DNA of 64,000 nt, from assembly GCA_037951105.1 (NCBI GenBank), contig JBAMJV010004296.1, positions 124,001 through 188,000 on the forward strand, written 5' to 3'. Origin of the DNA: Echinarachnius parma (lineage: Eukaryota > Echinodermata > Echinoidea > Clypeasteroida > Echinarachniidae). A program made the position numbers and the translations under genes. The notes beneath the pieces are model-generated. The model was not told the DNA's origin. It ran no database searches and was given only the letters and a program-made list of their open reading frames with translations. Numbering within the stretch: the first letter of the stretch is position 1; each line of letters begins with the position of its first letter. Shown here piece by piece: positions 1-11,550 of this stretch.

Positions 1-345
1 GCTCATCCATCACTGATTCTTGTACCAATAATTATATTATTTAACTGTTTTCAATGTATGATTTTGTAATGATTACTTCCATTTGTATCACTTGCCATGC
101 ACGAATGCCCCTGTCATGTTTTGTCATGTATGTGTCTTTTTTAGTTTTTAGTCTTGTTTGTATAAGTATATCTCGTAACTACTGTTCGGGAAACCATGCC
201 TCCACAATGCCACTTGGCCTTTTTTTTTTTGGTTCTCTATTTTCATTTTCTTGTATATTGCAACTTCGGCTTATTATTGTATATAGTTCTGTATTGTTTT
301 TTTTCGAAAATGGAAATTAATAAAAAAATTATTGAATTGAATTGA
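1..345 (+). mobile_element. LINE-like 3' tail
   Basis: The segment ends in CGAAAATGGAAATTAATAAA followed by reiterated TTGAA, the kind of simple tail left by some non-LTR elements. A comparable tail (AATAAAAACCGAATTTCAATT) ends the LINE fragment near 63365. No reverse-transcriptase coding is visible here, so family assignment is weak. Copy 2 repeats the part from 149 onward at 24736-24935. Confidence 0.4.
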
Positions 346-914
346 ATGTTGTATATTAAGTACTCAATCTAAAATGTATCATGCCAAAATAAATCCGCAG
401 TAATGTATGTGTACAACTTGAAATGTCTTAAATATGCATTTTTAGTCAACAGAACTAATATTATCGTAACTTGCGTAAATTGTATTTCCGTCGTTTCGTA
501 ACAGTAATATTAATACATCATTCGTGCATAGTATTATGAGATTAATATTGATATTTGATTGGTGCTTTTGATTATAACTAAGTATTGCAAACACGTTGTA
601 TGTTCAAAAGACTATGTTAAAAATGAATAAAGCAAAGCAAATCGGAATCAAATATGGCATATTCTTTGTGTACTTTATTTCAAAAGGCAGAGAGTAATAA
701 TGTGAGTGGTATAGCTAATTACAAGTCATTTGTAATCGGTAGAATAATTATACATTGTAGTGGCGTATACAGGGTCGCTCAAAGTCGGGACGGCGTACTT
801 GCAATAATAAAAACACATGATGACAAGGATCACTGCATAGGGCATCTTTTACAAAGAAAAGTGATACCAGGAAAAGTAATTTTGAACAGGTATTTTTTAT
901 TATATTTAGGATGG

Positions 915-1162
915 CTTAAGTGAGACCATGGCAGGTTCCCATTTTTGTTCAATTTTGACTAAGACAGTGCCTGATAAATCGCACTTACCACCCGTCATAA
1001 CATCGAACAACGTTTACGTGCGCCATTGTAAGTGTGCACTTAGCTGTGTGCTGGGAGAAGGGGCTCTGTTGTTTGATGCTTTGACTGGCAGGAATGTCGA
1101 TTTATCAGGCACTGACTTGGTAAAAATTGACAAAAATGGGAACCTGACATGGTCTCACTTAA
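915..1162. repeat. Foldback (hairpin) unit
   Basis: The stretch starts CTTAAGTGAGACCATGGCAG and ends with its near-perfect complement CATGGTCTCACTTAA. The arms pair further through the GGTTCCCATTTTTG and AGTGCCTGATAAATCG blocks, giving arms of about 75 bp around a 90-bp core. It sits at the centre of the mariner-like element and is also present in copy 2 at about 25942-26200. The short plus-strand ORF here is a by-product of the repeat. Confidence 0.75.
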
Positions 1163-2877
1163 AGGAGAAAATCAAAGAAAACCCCTACATATGACGATAT
1201 TCATATCTACAGAAAGCTTATAAGCCATATAATGAGCTTGACTGACATTCAAACAATATAACGCTTCCATAAAAGCGAAATTAGGGTGAAAACATCACCC
1301 TATTCCCAGGGACAAATTCGCTCAATCGATACACGAAACGGCCTTTAGCTGTGACGTAAGAACCGGGCTTGAAGCCCATGCGGCTGCCGCGGTTGTATGT
1401 AGATAAGCGTATAATATACCAGGCTGGAAAGACAAGCTTCAACTTATGTGCTATTTTTCCCTTACCAAGAATAAATTATAATACTACATTGTTTGTAATT
1501 TGCTTCTCATTTATATTTTCATCATGAAATTCCAACAAATGTATTGTTTGTGACAAAAAAAGTTGAAAAAGCCGGTGAAAAAAGAAGGGGAAACTATACG
1601 ACTGTGTCGTGCAGTAGGCCTGCACAGATTTGGGAGCAGGCGATTTTTTACCAACATGTAGTTTCACTTTGACATATATCAGACGGAGAATTTACCATTT
1701 CCATTATGGAAAGTTTGGAAACAAACAGTTAATAATCATTATGAATCAAATTAAATTTTAAAAAAACAAGAATAGTTATTACGTTAGTCGATCTATCATG
1801 GCTAGTTTCATGGTTTAGCTTGAATAGTCGAGTGAATTAGATTCGCGATCTCCTGTGTTGTTACGATTCATCCGCGATTTCTCTGAACATTGGCAGCCGC
1901 ATTACCTATACGGCTGATAGCGCTGGCGGATTTACATTTCCTGCGCGCGCATCAAAACAAACTAGTGCACGTGTTAGCTAGCTAGCTTGCTCCTCCACGG
2001 ATACTTCGAAGTCCATTAACAGGCTGTTTTGTTGAAATTCTTCATCCATGTTGAACTGTCAGATGTAATTCTAGAGCGAGATCGTGATCGTGTGGACTTT
2101 AGAAAGCTTCGAATATAGCGCATACGCTGGAACTAAGTTTAGTTCAATAACATACACAATATGCATAGTATACGGCCGGGTATACGATCGTGCGCTTGCA
2201 TGTATTTCTCGATGGACGAAACTTTTACGAAACGAAACAAAACCAAAACAAAACGGTGAGAAATACACTATTCTATGTAATTATACCAGTTATTGACATA
2301 TTGAAATGGATAAGAAATATTATATATTGTTATAACAAAGGCAATTCTAGCTCGGAACATGATTCTACTAGGTAATTTTGTTTTGAAACACAGCTATAAT
2401 AGATTTGTTTTTCATATCCGTGTACATATGAATAACAATTCGGCAAAATGGTGAGTTGTAAACAGTTATTTTACGGAGATTGACACTTTTTCAACGCCAA
2501 TAATGACATGAATATTGACATTAGGATATGTTTCAGGACATGGGAGGACAACTGTGTGTCGGATATTGATTATTCAGGCAATATTCAATCGTTTTGAGAG
2601 AGTAGAACTGCGTCCACTCTATGAACATTTGCGTGTAGATCGCCTTTCGAGCTAGAGCTGTCGGGAGCGCAAAGCCCGGCTCTTACGTCACGCACAGAGC
2701 CAATTTGCTGTGCCGATTTCATGGTAAAGGGGAGGGTCAATTCACTAAAATTTTATTTTCATAAAACATGAAACTGAACACTTTCATGACTTGTTAACTG
2801 CACAAATTGCTTTAATAACTCATTCTATCATAAAATAAACCATAATAACTTGATTCTATTCCCTTTGAATTTCTCCT
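1163..2877. mobile_element. TTAA-targeting TIR element (1.7 kb)
   Basis: Flanked by TTAA at 1159-1162 and 2878-2881. Termini are AGGAGAAAATCAAAG and CTTTGAATTTCTCCT. The copy-2 locus has a single uninterrupted CACTTAAGACGTCC, so insertion and target duplication are directly demonstrated. A second inverted pair lies inside (GTGACGTAAGAACCGGGCTT near 1350 against AAGCCCGGCTCTTACGTCAC near 2672). No transposase is recognisable. TTAA duplications are known for piggyBac and Kolobok transposons; I cannot choose between them. Confidence 0.88.
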
Positions 2878-3028
2878 TTAAGACGTCCTAAAAAAAACAC
2901 TACTCGACCAAAATTACTATTCTTGGTATAATTTTTCTTTGTAAAAGATGCCCTATCCCGTGAACGAAGTCATCATGTATCTGTATTATGGCAGGTACCC
3001 TGTTCCGTTTGTTGGGGGCCACCCTGTA

Positions 3029-4588
3029 TAGTCAGTTAAGTATGAGGCAGGCCCGTTTACTAGGGGCCACAACAATAACATCAATAAAACATAAACCACG
3101 CTGATTATCTTCATTATCTAGTGCATGTACAAAATATTCCTGTTTCTTATCAATAATGGTTATACACTCGATTCGCAATTGACTCTGGCTATGCACCCCG
3201 CTGTACTTTTAGGATGTAAAGTGCAAGATATATCGCACGTAATTGTTATTCATATACTGTATAGACACTGAATGGTGACAATTCTTAAAATGACGGATAT
3301 ATACACCTTCAGTCTGGTTCAGACAGGAATAAGAATTATGATTAATGTTATTTTACATAATAAAATGTGTATACGGTTTGAACATAGAGTATATGAAGCA
3401 AATTCAAATTGTTTGATATTTACATTTACAAAACACAATGATGGTCTGAATTCTCATAAGAGGGTGAATTGTATCCGTTAGCCATTATAAATGAATGGCT
3501 TAAATCAAAACGATAATTGTAAAACTCATTTCAGGCATGTGATACACGTCATAATGACAATAATAATTAACAGTTCTTCTACAGCGCATATCACACCAAG
3601 GTGTCAACAAGGTTATTGGAACAATAATACCTGAACAATTCAGATTCATTTCCCTAAAATTAGTACATTTATCTAAACAGTATAACAGCATATAGAATGT
3701 TTAAATTGACCTAAAATTACCTGATTTAATCAAAAGTTTCCCATCACTATGAGAATTCAGCCCAAACGAGATCATACACTGTGGTAAAAGGTGGAGTGAT
3801 ATGTGTTGAAGTCATTTATAAACAAAAGGTAAAACATAAACTAATGTATATACACTCAATTCCTTTTTATATATACATTATATTCAACGTTCACATTAAA
3901 CATCCAACAAAATGTACAGACAAAACAAATAATAATTATCAATGCAAATATTCAAGTACGTAGGCTATTATATACATACATTCATACAAAGATAACAAAA
4001 TTAGTTTATATTGCACATTATACAGAGAAAGAGTTGTAAACTGGATTTAATTCGTTAAATTTTAACTAGAGTTCAATTCTAAATTGATATTTTATTGCCA
4101 ATGTTAATTTCCAAACATGACATTGAACATTTACTTGAACATGTACTCTAATAATTTGTTATAACATAATGCTACAGCAATACTTAACTTGTTAAACTTA
4201 GGTATGTTTTTTGTTCTTCATTGTGTCAAATGCATTAAATAGAAGGTGCTAATTATAATCATCTCAAAAACATACACCGTACAAAACTGCATTAAAGGCA
4301 ATATCAAAGTATTTGCTTTATTGTGAATATTAAAAAGCCGTATCGTTAAGCATATGTGTTTTTTTTTATGAAAGCAATTCCATATAAGTTAACATCATAA
4401 TACTGATTATAACATAATCATGAAATAATTATATTACTAGTTGCAAAAGATAGATTAGTTATTGTAACAGTTAATCAACATTATTACAATTCTTAAAATT
4501 ATTCAATTTATCTAACTCTAATTTGAACACTGGCATGATCATACTTTTGGCATTTTACTTTCTTCCTTCCATTAATACTGTTTTCATA
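3029..4588. other. Duplicated non-coding stretch
   Basis: No gene, RNA or recognisable transposon is visible. Its value is as a nearly unmodified reference for duplication divergence, since copy 2 (26300-28650) matches almost base for base. It also contains the empty TTAA site at 4292-4295 corresponding to the 27589-28356 insertion. Confidence 0.6.
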
Positions 4589-4596
4589 TATTATCC

Positions 4597-5911
4597 GGCT
4601 TGGTACGAACAGTCACGTCACGTTCACGTTAACGTCACGTGAACGGTTCTGTACCTTTTGTGAAACAGGTCACCCAAATCTACGAAGTGTAGGGTAAAGT
4701 GACCCAACAATTTGTCGTTTTCCATGCCGGTAAAACTCGAAGTGTCGCGTTAACCAAATCGTGACGTGAGCGTTTAATCAAGATTTTTTAAATTGCAAAC
4801 GCTTGTTACTAAGACTAGACATACACGCACAAAGAGATTTAAAAATGTCGACGAAAATGCCGATACCCCCTTATCAAATCTTTTCAATCATTATGTTTAT
4901 AATATGTACGTGCATAATTCAGAGTAATCTGAGACGACGATAATATGCAGTTCTGTCATTTAGGGAATGTACAACCATACCACTTGCATTATTTGTCTTG
5001 TTATTGGAGTATTTCTAAAGACGTGTCGTGCGTGGATTTTGGCAAATGTTGATTTCCAGCTGAATTGCTACACGCAGCGGACAATTCAGTTCGCATACGC
5101 CTGAAGTTCCCGTGCTCGACGTCTGAGCGTACTGGCCCTTAACGGCGTTGTATGTGCATGCCTGTGAAAGTGAGTGAGTGAGTGAGTGAGTGAGTGAGTG
5201 AGTTGCAGTGATCAATGAGTTTAAAAGTAATAAAACAATGATTTGATTAATAGTGTTTATTTATGGTTATTGAATCGAGTCAATCTATAAATAAACAATC
5301 AATTAATCAGTCAATCATTATAATGAAACAATCACACCAACCAATCAATATTAAATAAATCAATTAATGTATTTGACATTCGAACTAGCTACTTGTAGGC
5401 AGTGGCGTACCCAGGATTTTTTCAAGGGTTGGGTGTAGGGGGGGATATTTCGTCAGACAAATTGAAGTAAGCGGGGGGAGTGTGCGTAGGGGGTGTCCGT
5501 AGAAAATGACCGCAGCCGAGGACGAGACCAGGACCGGTCACAAATTTCGAGGCCGAGACCAAGACATTTCTTGAATTATGTAAGGGGGTGGGGATGGGGG
5601 TAGGGGGTGTCCATCCCCCTGCCCCCAGGCCTGTGTACGCCTATAATTGGTATTTACAGTATCTATAGGTAGGACGGGTTCGTTCACGATTAAATTTACC
5701 GAGAATTAGTCTCTTCTCAACGACAATTTACATTAATTTGTTTTACGCAAGCGCCAATTTACGTGAGCTTTCATGAATTGCATATAGTATATCTACAAAC
5801 TGTTGGGTCACGTAACCCAACACTTCGTAGATTTGGGTGACCTGTTTCACAAAAGGTACAGAACCTTCACGTGACGTGACGTGAACGTGACGTGACTGTT
5901 CGTACCAAGCC
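4597..5911. mobile_element. TIR element with 8-bp target duplication
   Basis: Flanked by TATTATCC at 4589-4596 and again at 5912-5919; copy 2 has the single site TATTCTCC at 28653-28660. Termini are GGCTTGGTACGAACAGTCAC and the reverse complement, and the inverted similarity extends for about 110 bp through ACCCAAATCTACGAAGTGT. An 8-bp duplication is typical of hAT and P-like elements, but the ends do not start CAG, so the superfamily is open. Internal sequence (4843-5215) recurs at 32770-33110. A GTGA microsatellite lies at 5169-5202. Confidence 0.85.
5400..5644. mobile_element. hAT-like GGCGTACCCAGG repeat
   Basis: The left end CAGTGGCGTACCCAGG and right end CCTGTGTACGCCTAT are imperfect inverted termini of a family seen again at 19964-20697, 45134-46466 and in part at 40444-40633. 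The interior is G-rich with the family's CGAGACCAAGAC phrases. No coding capacity is seen. It is nested inside the 8-bp-duplication element. Confidence 0.6.
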
Positions 5912-5982
5912 TATTATCCTGCATCCTATTTGTAAATCGCCATCTGTTTCATTACTTGTACGCTTCTGCTTCATCTCCCACC

Positions 5983-6132
5983 TTTCTTCTTCTTCTTCTT
6001 CTTCTTCTTCTTCTTCTTCTTCTTCTTCTTCTTCTTCTTCTTCTTCTTCTTCTTCTTCTTCTTCTTCTTCTTCTTCTTCTTCTTCTTCTTCTTCTTCTTC
6101 TTCTTCTTCTTCTTCTTCTTCTTCTTCTTCTT

Positions 6133-6163
<31 letters not shown>

Positions 6164-6238
6164 TTCTTCTTCTTCTTCTTCTTCTTCTTCTTCCGATTCT
6201 TCTTCTTCTTCCGATTCTTCTTCATCTTCTTCACTTCT
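5983..6238 (+). repeat. (TTC)n microsatellite, copy 1
   Basis: About 250 bp of TTC repeats, pure for about 180 bp and then interrupted by TTCCGATTC variants. Long poly-Ser, poly-Leu and poly-Lys reading frames across it are artefacts. Confidence 0.97.
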
Positions 6239-6607
6239 TCAATTTCACCTCCCGTTTCTTCTTCTGTTATAACTTATTTTTTATTCTTTCTTCATTTATT
6301 CTTATTCGAATTATTCCCTCCTTGTCCCCTCCTCCTCATTCTCCTCCTATCCTTCTACTTCTCCTCCCTCTTCTTCTTTTTCAGCCTGTTCTTTTTATAA
6401 TTCTTACTGTTATTTTCTTACATCTTCTTCGTCTTCTTCTTATTTGAGTTTTCTTCTTTTACATTCAATTTAAAATATACAGTATCATACATGGGAACGA
6501 CAATATGGCCCAGGATAGCTAGAGATAGAGGAGAATGGAAATATCATAAGAAGTCCTGATAAATAGATAGATAGATAGATAGAATATTACACTGTGGACC
6601 TTGGCTA

Positions 6608-7822
6608 CACTCTCAAAAAAATGTTAACTAACTGGTTACAATTTTAACCAACAGTTGGTTTCCAGGTGAACCGACCAACTCTTGGTTAAAAGATTAACCA
6701 ACCCTAGTTGGTTACAAGTTTAACCAACTATTTATTAAAACTTTAACTAATTATTTGTTAAATATTTTTTAATCAACCTTAGTTGGTTACGATTATAACC
6801 AACTATTTATTAAAACTTTAGTTGGTTACAATTATAACCAGCTATTTATTAAAACTTAAACCAATTATTTGATGAATATTGTTAACCAACCCTGGTTGGT
6901 TAATAAAAGTAACCAACAGTTGCTTACATTTGCATCTATGTAAACAACTGTTGGTTAATTTTATTATCCAACCAACAATTGTTTGCAGGTAAGCCAAACA
7001 AAATTTACAAAACCATTCTATTGATCAATTTTAATAATACATTTGAAACCGTTAAAATTCCCACAATATTTTGAATATTGAGAAATGGTAGGGTGATTCC
7101 TATGTTGTGGAAGTGAAAGATCATTTTGCAAAAATACAATGGATACATATGGTTTAGCAATCCTACAACAGAAAGATACTGTACACTTAAGATTCCAATC
7201 AAAAACAGGAATACATTACGCCATTATATGATTGCCGATTCCCTGCCTGGTAATGATGTACCGTAATGCTGCTGCAGACTAGTCCCGACTCGTCCCGGGC
7301 TGGCAGCGCAGCGCGCTGCATGCATGCAGCAATCACTGGGAATTTGCCCGGGGCTGCATGGGGGAATTGGCGGTCACGTCACGGCGATTTTAACACATTT
7401 TTCAACATATTGTGGGAATGTTAACGGTTTCAAATGTACTATGTATTATTATTATTATTATAAAAATTAACCACTAGATTGGTATAGTAAATATTTGTTT
7501 GGCTTACCTGCAAACACTTTAATGAGGAATTCAAAACCCAACTGCTTGAGTTTTTCTGTTACACCTTCCACGATACTTAATTCTAGCCGAAATAATATTG
7601 CTGCGATCCCTTGTTTCTCATTGGCTAATTTCATGTCACATGTTCAAAACTTGTAACCAACTTCGAATGGCGGTAATTCCACATTATCTTTAACCAACGT
7701 ATGCGGAACGATCTTTAACAAACACCATTTTTAACCAACCATGTCACTTTAACTAACGATTGGTTATTTATTTTAACCAACCAGTTTTAATACATGAACA
7801 TTTTACCAGTGTTTTGAGAGTG
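6608..7822. mobile_element. TA-flanked TIR element with TTAACCAAC repeats, copy 1
   Basis: Flanked by TA. Ends read CACTCTCAAAAAAATGTTAAC and TTTTACCAGTGTTTTGAGAGTG, inverted relative to one another. The first ~350 bp are built from degenerate palindromic units combining TTGGTTA, TTAACCAAC and TATTTATTAAAAC, with spacings near 30-50 bp. A CpG-rich core (7290-7390) separates these from a right end containing the same motif. No ORF of interest is seen. Present at the orthologous place in copy 2, so it predates the duplication. Confidence 0.75.
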
Positions 7823-8038
7823 TAGACAAACACCATAACATGTATTATATATTGTCAATAAAGGACCCACGCACCAAATCTTTCCGAGTTATTCTCTTGA
7901 AATTTCGACAACTTACTTAAATATCATCACAAAGTTCAATCTCATGATAAATAGGTCAACTGCGGACAAAGAAAATGAATTACACCTGTCAATTTTGCTT
8001 GAAAACACCTGTCTGTTTTCTAGATATTTTATGTAAGA

Positions 8039-8266
8039 TTACATATACATGTAATAATGTCCGGCTTTCATCCGCACGTGTCTCATGTACGCTTCCACAC
8101 GCTGCTTAAACACTTGGAATAACGCGTTCGTGGCATGAGCAACCATTGCCATCTCCTCAATCTCCGTCAACACATTAACATAAATGGCCACTGCATCATC
8201 TCTCTTCACGCCCGTTCGGGAATTAATGAATAACCCAACAAACGACCAATCTGTCAACGTGGTCAA
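8039..8266 (-). CDS. Candidate coding exon, unknown gene (copy 1)
   Basis: A 75-codon minus-strand frame, preserved in the duplicate at 31155-31385. The two copies differ by four base substitutions, all synonymous (Ala GCC/GCT, Phe TTC/TTT, Arg CGA/CGG, Gly GGC/GGT), and by one inserted AAG/GAA-type codon that keeps frame (I-E-E-M against I-E-K-E-M). This is a purifying-selection pattern. The C-terminal half is amphipathic with basic residues (F-K-Q-R-V-E-A-Y-M-R-H-V-R). There is no ATG at the open end; a possible acceptor is GTTGACAG just inside it, so this is probably an internal exon. I do not recognise the family. It ends about 850 bp upstream of the gene A start, on the opposite strand. 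Confidence 0.45.
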   Translation of the reverse strand: MTTLTDWSFVGLFINSRTGVKRDDAVAIYVNVLTEIEEMAMVAHATNALFQVFKQRVEAYMRHVRMKAGHYYMYM

Positions 8267-8290
8267 TCATTAAATGGGTGCATGTTTTAA

Positions 8291-8825
8291 AGGGGTAGTT
8301 CAGTTTTGGTAGAGAGGGCGCTGCACAACACAATTCTTGGTGAGGTAATGAAAAACTGAGTGTCAAATTTGGAAGGATATGCAATTTTAATCGCAGAATA
8401 AACTTTATTTGGTCAAAATCGGTTCAGAAATGGCTGAAATATCAATAAATATATCTGATCGTAATAAATTTGGGCCCAAAATGTATTCGATGATTTTTGT
8501 TTTAAATAATAAAAATGCTTACACTTTTTTAACAATTTTCTAAAGGGGTTTTGTAATAGTTGTTGATGATCTCTCTATATATTCATTATTACAACAAAAC
8601 ATCACATGCATAATTTTGTATGAAAAATGGTTAAAACCAATGCCTTTTTAGAGAGCGCCCTTTTGTGTTTTAATGGCTCTCTTTTGATGATAACAGGCTT
8701 TTTACTTAGTCGTTTGTAATTTTGCATCCCTTTCGATCACGGCGGAGTTATAACTATTAGTTTGTAATGTTACTGTGCAGGTTTTGGTTACTTAAGTACA
8801 GCCTTATCAAAAGTGCACTATCCCT
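8291..8825. mobile_element. TTAA MITE family M, copy in duplicate 1
   Basis: Flanked by TTAA on both sides. Ends read AGGGGTAGTTCAGTTTTGGT and AGTGCACTATCCCT. The body carries the family landmarks GAGGGCGCTGCAC, AAAATCGGTTCAGAAATGGC, AACAAAACATCAC and GATAACAGGCTTTTTAC. Family copies recur at 17795-18318, 31410-31944, 48282-48828, 56485-57045 and 57321-60256. No coding capacity is seen. Confidence 0.85.
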
Positions 8826-9110
8826 TTAACATTGTCACATTACGACTCTTCTGCGTTCATTATGCTTATGACCGCCCGGCTGCCAACCCACGCCCCTTTC
8901 ATCCTTTGTGCAATATGTTTCACCTGTTCATCCTGACCTGATAACACATGCAACATTTTAAATTAGCACAGACAATATTATTACGAGAACTTCAAGATTG
9001 ATAGTGTTAACGATTATGTACATCAATTAAGCATTCACATAGGATTTTACTCCAAACAGTTGACTGTACTAATCAACCATATTTGATTTGGCTATACCTG
9101 AGCTATAAAG

Positions 9111-9522
9111 ATGAATAACTTTGATATTGAAAGATCGCGCATATTAGTATGCGTAGTTGTGCTTATGCTGTCTGACGTTCCTGGTGCCACAGGTCTATCT
9201 TGCACAGTTTCTAAGTCGCACTACAGTAGTGGATGGGAAGAGGTTGAATGTAAAGCAACAGAAAGTGAGATCAGCGGTGAGGGTGTAGAGGACTATACCA
9301 CTGTCTGCTTTCAAAATTCCAGAAAGGCAACTTTCAACGAACATGGCGACCTGAAGGTCTTCTGGAAGGAACCTAATGTAACCATCAATTGCTGTCTGAC
9401 AAAAGACATGAGCAATACATATACACATTCATGTAGAGACTTTGTTTACCCACCATCAGCTCCAGATGATGAGGCGTTTACAGACATTGGCTACACTAAT
9501 GATCAACCACTAACACATTTTG
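9111..9522 (+). CDS. Gene A exon 1: signal peptide and Cys-rich Ig-like ectodomain
   Basis: ATG at 9111 opens a frame with a short polar N-terminus and a hydrophobic signal core (residues 11-20, I-L-V-C-V-V-V-L-M-L), with likely cleavage after Gly-Ala-Thr-Gly. A roughly 90-residue Cys-rich domain follows: L-S-C, V-E-C, V-C-F-Q-N, V-F-W-K-E-P, N-C-C and finally S-C-R-D-F-V-Y-P, plus an N-V-T glycosylation sequon. The exon stops at the donor GTGAGT (9523), leaving one base. Phase then matches the exon at 16334. The same domain occurs in genes A', B and C. The pattern recalls an Ig-like fold with extra cysteines, but I cannot name a known family. Role in recognition or immunity is inference. Confidence 0.8.
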
Positions 9523-11102
9523 GTGAGTAGACGATGCTTTTAAGTTTAACTGTATCCGGTGTATTCAGAAAGGTGACTTTAAATTTCTCTTTTTGAATGT
9601 GTGAGAGTGAGAGTGTGTGCTTGTTGTGGTACTGTTTTGGCAACATAAGGTGTTATATTAAAAGAGCCTTTCATATATGTACATGTACAAATCTGAAATC
9701 TCTGGGAAGTTTGTATAACATACAACAGTTCATACCTTTTGGGTAAATCTATCCGAGTAATCTTCCTTTCTCGGGGAGTAAATGGGAAAGTTGATGTATG
9801 TGTGGTGTCGTATAATATGTGCAACCAGATCATTTTTTAATGAACGTAAACTCGTGGATGAAACGAAGGTCGAACTTTCATTCATAAAGCAAGGAGTATT
9901 CACATGTTAGATTAGAAATGTCTGATACAATATTTTATATAATAATTCTGATACTGTGTTTATTGCAGACGGTTTAGAAGTATGCTAAGCTCTGAACAGC
10001 AATTTAACCTAGGGCTTAACATTTCAAATACAATGCAATTTAAAAGAATAGCGTATTGGCGAAATTCACTACTTGTATGATTCATATTATGATTTAGGTA
10101 ACCATTTCTATACCAATATAATTATGTAATTTCAAACATGATCCTATATTTCAAATGTAAACTGAGACCATACCATTGAATATAACTCTACTCATGTTCA
10201 TATAAATGTATGAATGTATAGATGTAACTCTTATGTCTTAATGTATCCCTTTCTCGTTCTGCCTTTCTCCTTTTCCCTTTTATTCTCTTTCTCATCTTCT
10301 CTCCTTTTACCCTTTCCCCTTTCCCTGTTCTTCTTTGTTTCGGTATCTCGCTCGCCACTCTCTTGCCCTTTCTTAATTTTAATTTGTATAATGGTGTTTT
10401 ACGCTATGCTGTTTGATGTTTTAATGGTGCTGTTAAGAATTGATCAAAGAGACTATATCATTCGTTGATTGTCCAATTTAAGTGCACCTTTGAACAGACT
10501 AAACCTAAGATGAAAGTATTTTATCTCGTTAACTTCGCAATTCTTAGCGAATACATTGACCTTTCAAACGAAAACCCATTAACGAATAAATTAAAAATAA
10601 TTAATATAGTTTTGCGAACGCGAATTTTGGTGTTATTCAAGTTAAAGCCATATAACACTATAGTGAACATTATGGGAATATATTCTGTTGGCCCAACAAA
10701 TTGATCGACATGATTGAAATAGTTTAAGATAGGTACTTTAAAAAATGTTATATCACACGTCAATCAACTTACTTATTGGGTTTAGGTTGTGAAATATGAA
10801 CCATAACATCTAAACGTGGACAAATAAGGAAAATTCCAAGCACCCCCGATAAGGTTGAGCAGTGCATTAAGCGGCGCATAGATTGTTGGCCCGCGGGACT
10901 CTCCCGGCATCGAGTCTTGCTGATATCCGACGGCTAGCTGGTCTGCCACGAGCGGCAGGGCTTGCGTGTGATTTGCATGTAATGTGCGGATAAACATTTC
11001 AAAATATAACCGTCGGCAATATCGATCTGTATCTGCAGATGAAATTAAAAACGGTACGGAATATTCACAATGCGTAATTGTGTGCGTTGAGAGTCGTATA
11101 AG

Positions 11103-11136
<34 letters not shown>

Positions 11137-11177
11137 CGTCCGTCAAAAATGTTCGAAGCCGATACCCGGGCCACTTG
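9523..11177. other. Gene A intron 1, proximal part
   Basis: AT-rich intron sequence with a pyrimidine-rich stretch at 10245-10370 and no recognisable exon. From 11104 there is an uninterrupted G run of about 33 bases. Short frames across it show no domain features. Confidence 0.5.
11104..11137. repeat. Poly-G run
   Basis: About 33 consecutive G residues in gene A intron 1. Poly-Gly and poly-Pro frames here are artefacts. Run length may not be accurate in the assembly. Confidence 0.9.
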
Positions 11178-11181
11178 TTAA

Positions 11182-11546
11182 AGGGATTGTCTAAATCCTC
11201 AAAATCCAATTGGAATTCTCGCGGTTCCCTCATACCTTGTTGTATTCGTTTAAACAATAAAAGCATATGAAAGGTTTCGGTTTTTCAAATTTCCCTTTCG
11301 TTAAAAAAATATTTAAGATTGAAATGTTCAGATGTAAAATTATCCACTGGACCGTCAAAACCATGTACAAAATGAGCTAGTGAATATCACTTTGCATTTG
11401 TGCTCATTACTCGGCCATATAACTTCCATTTGACCTATTTTCACACATTACTTTCTGGACAGATCAGATCACACCAATACACATTTTATTATTTTATCTA
11501 ACCATGCATCACTTTTTGCACTTGTCAACACAGCTACTATATCCCT
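11182..11546. mobile_element. TTAA MITE family N
   Basis: Flanked by TTAA at 11178-11181 and 11547-11550. Ends AGGGATTGTCTAAATCC and GCTACTATATCCCT. A relative lies at 54797-55127, sharing TTTCAAATTTCC, ATCACACCAATACACATTTT and CTTTTTGCACTTGTCAACA. Non-coding. Confidence 0.75.
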
Positions 11547-11550
11547 TTAA

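Larger units (their letters stand above)
768..3028. mobile_element. Mariner-like TIR element, nested host
   Basis: The left end reads TACAGGGTCGCTC and the right end GGCCACCCTGTA. These are imperfect inverted termini of the TACAGGGTG type known from mariner-like elements, flanked by TA. The inverted similarity extends inward for about 140 bp: GATGACAAGGATCAC and GGGCATCTTTTACAAAG at left pair with their reverse complements near 2948-2985. No transposase ORF is visible. Inside lie a foldback unit (915-1162) and a later TTAA insertion (1163-2877). The corresponding copy-2 element spans about 25804-26300 without the TTAA insertion. Confidence 0.7.
149..9486. repeat. Segmental duplication, copy 1
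   Basis: This segment recurs in the same orientation at 24736-32602. Similarity starts at a shared TAGTCTTGTTTGTAT and ends at CAGACA inside exon 1 of gene A. Non-coding stretches I compared (for example 3500-4290 and 8830-9110) differ by about 1-2 %. This copy carries two insertions that copy 2 lacks (1163-2877 and 4597-5911) and lacks three that copy 2 has. Its (TTC)n tract is roughly twice as long. The right breakpoint cuts a coding exon, so copy 1 keeps a splice donor and copy 2 does not. I infer copy 1 is the ancestral arrangement for the receptor gene. Confidence 0.93.

Noticed and set aside
654-1194. Frames at 654-923 and 928-1194, and copies at 25727-25957 and 25962-26237
   Set aside because: They lie across the arms of a mariner-like element and its foldback core; both strands read open because of the palindrome.
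5892-6447. Long poly-Ser, poly-Leu and poly-Lys reading frames
   Set aside because: They are translations of the (TTC)n microsatellite; the same holds for frames at 28697-29071, 39056-39409 and 22414-22722.
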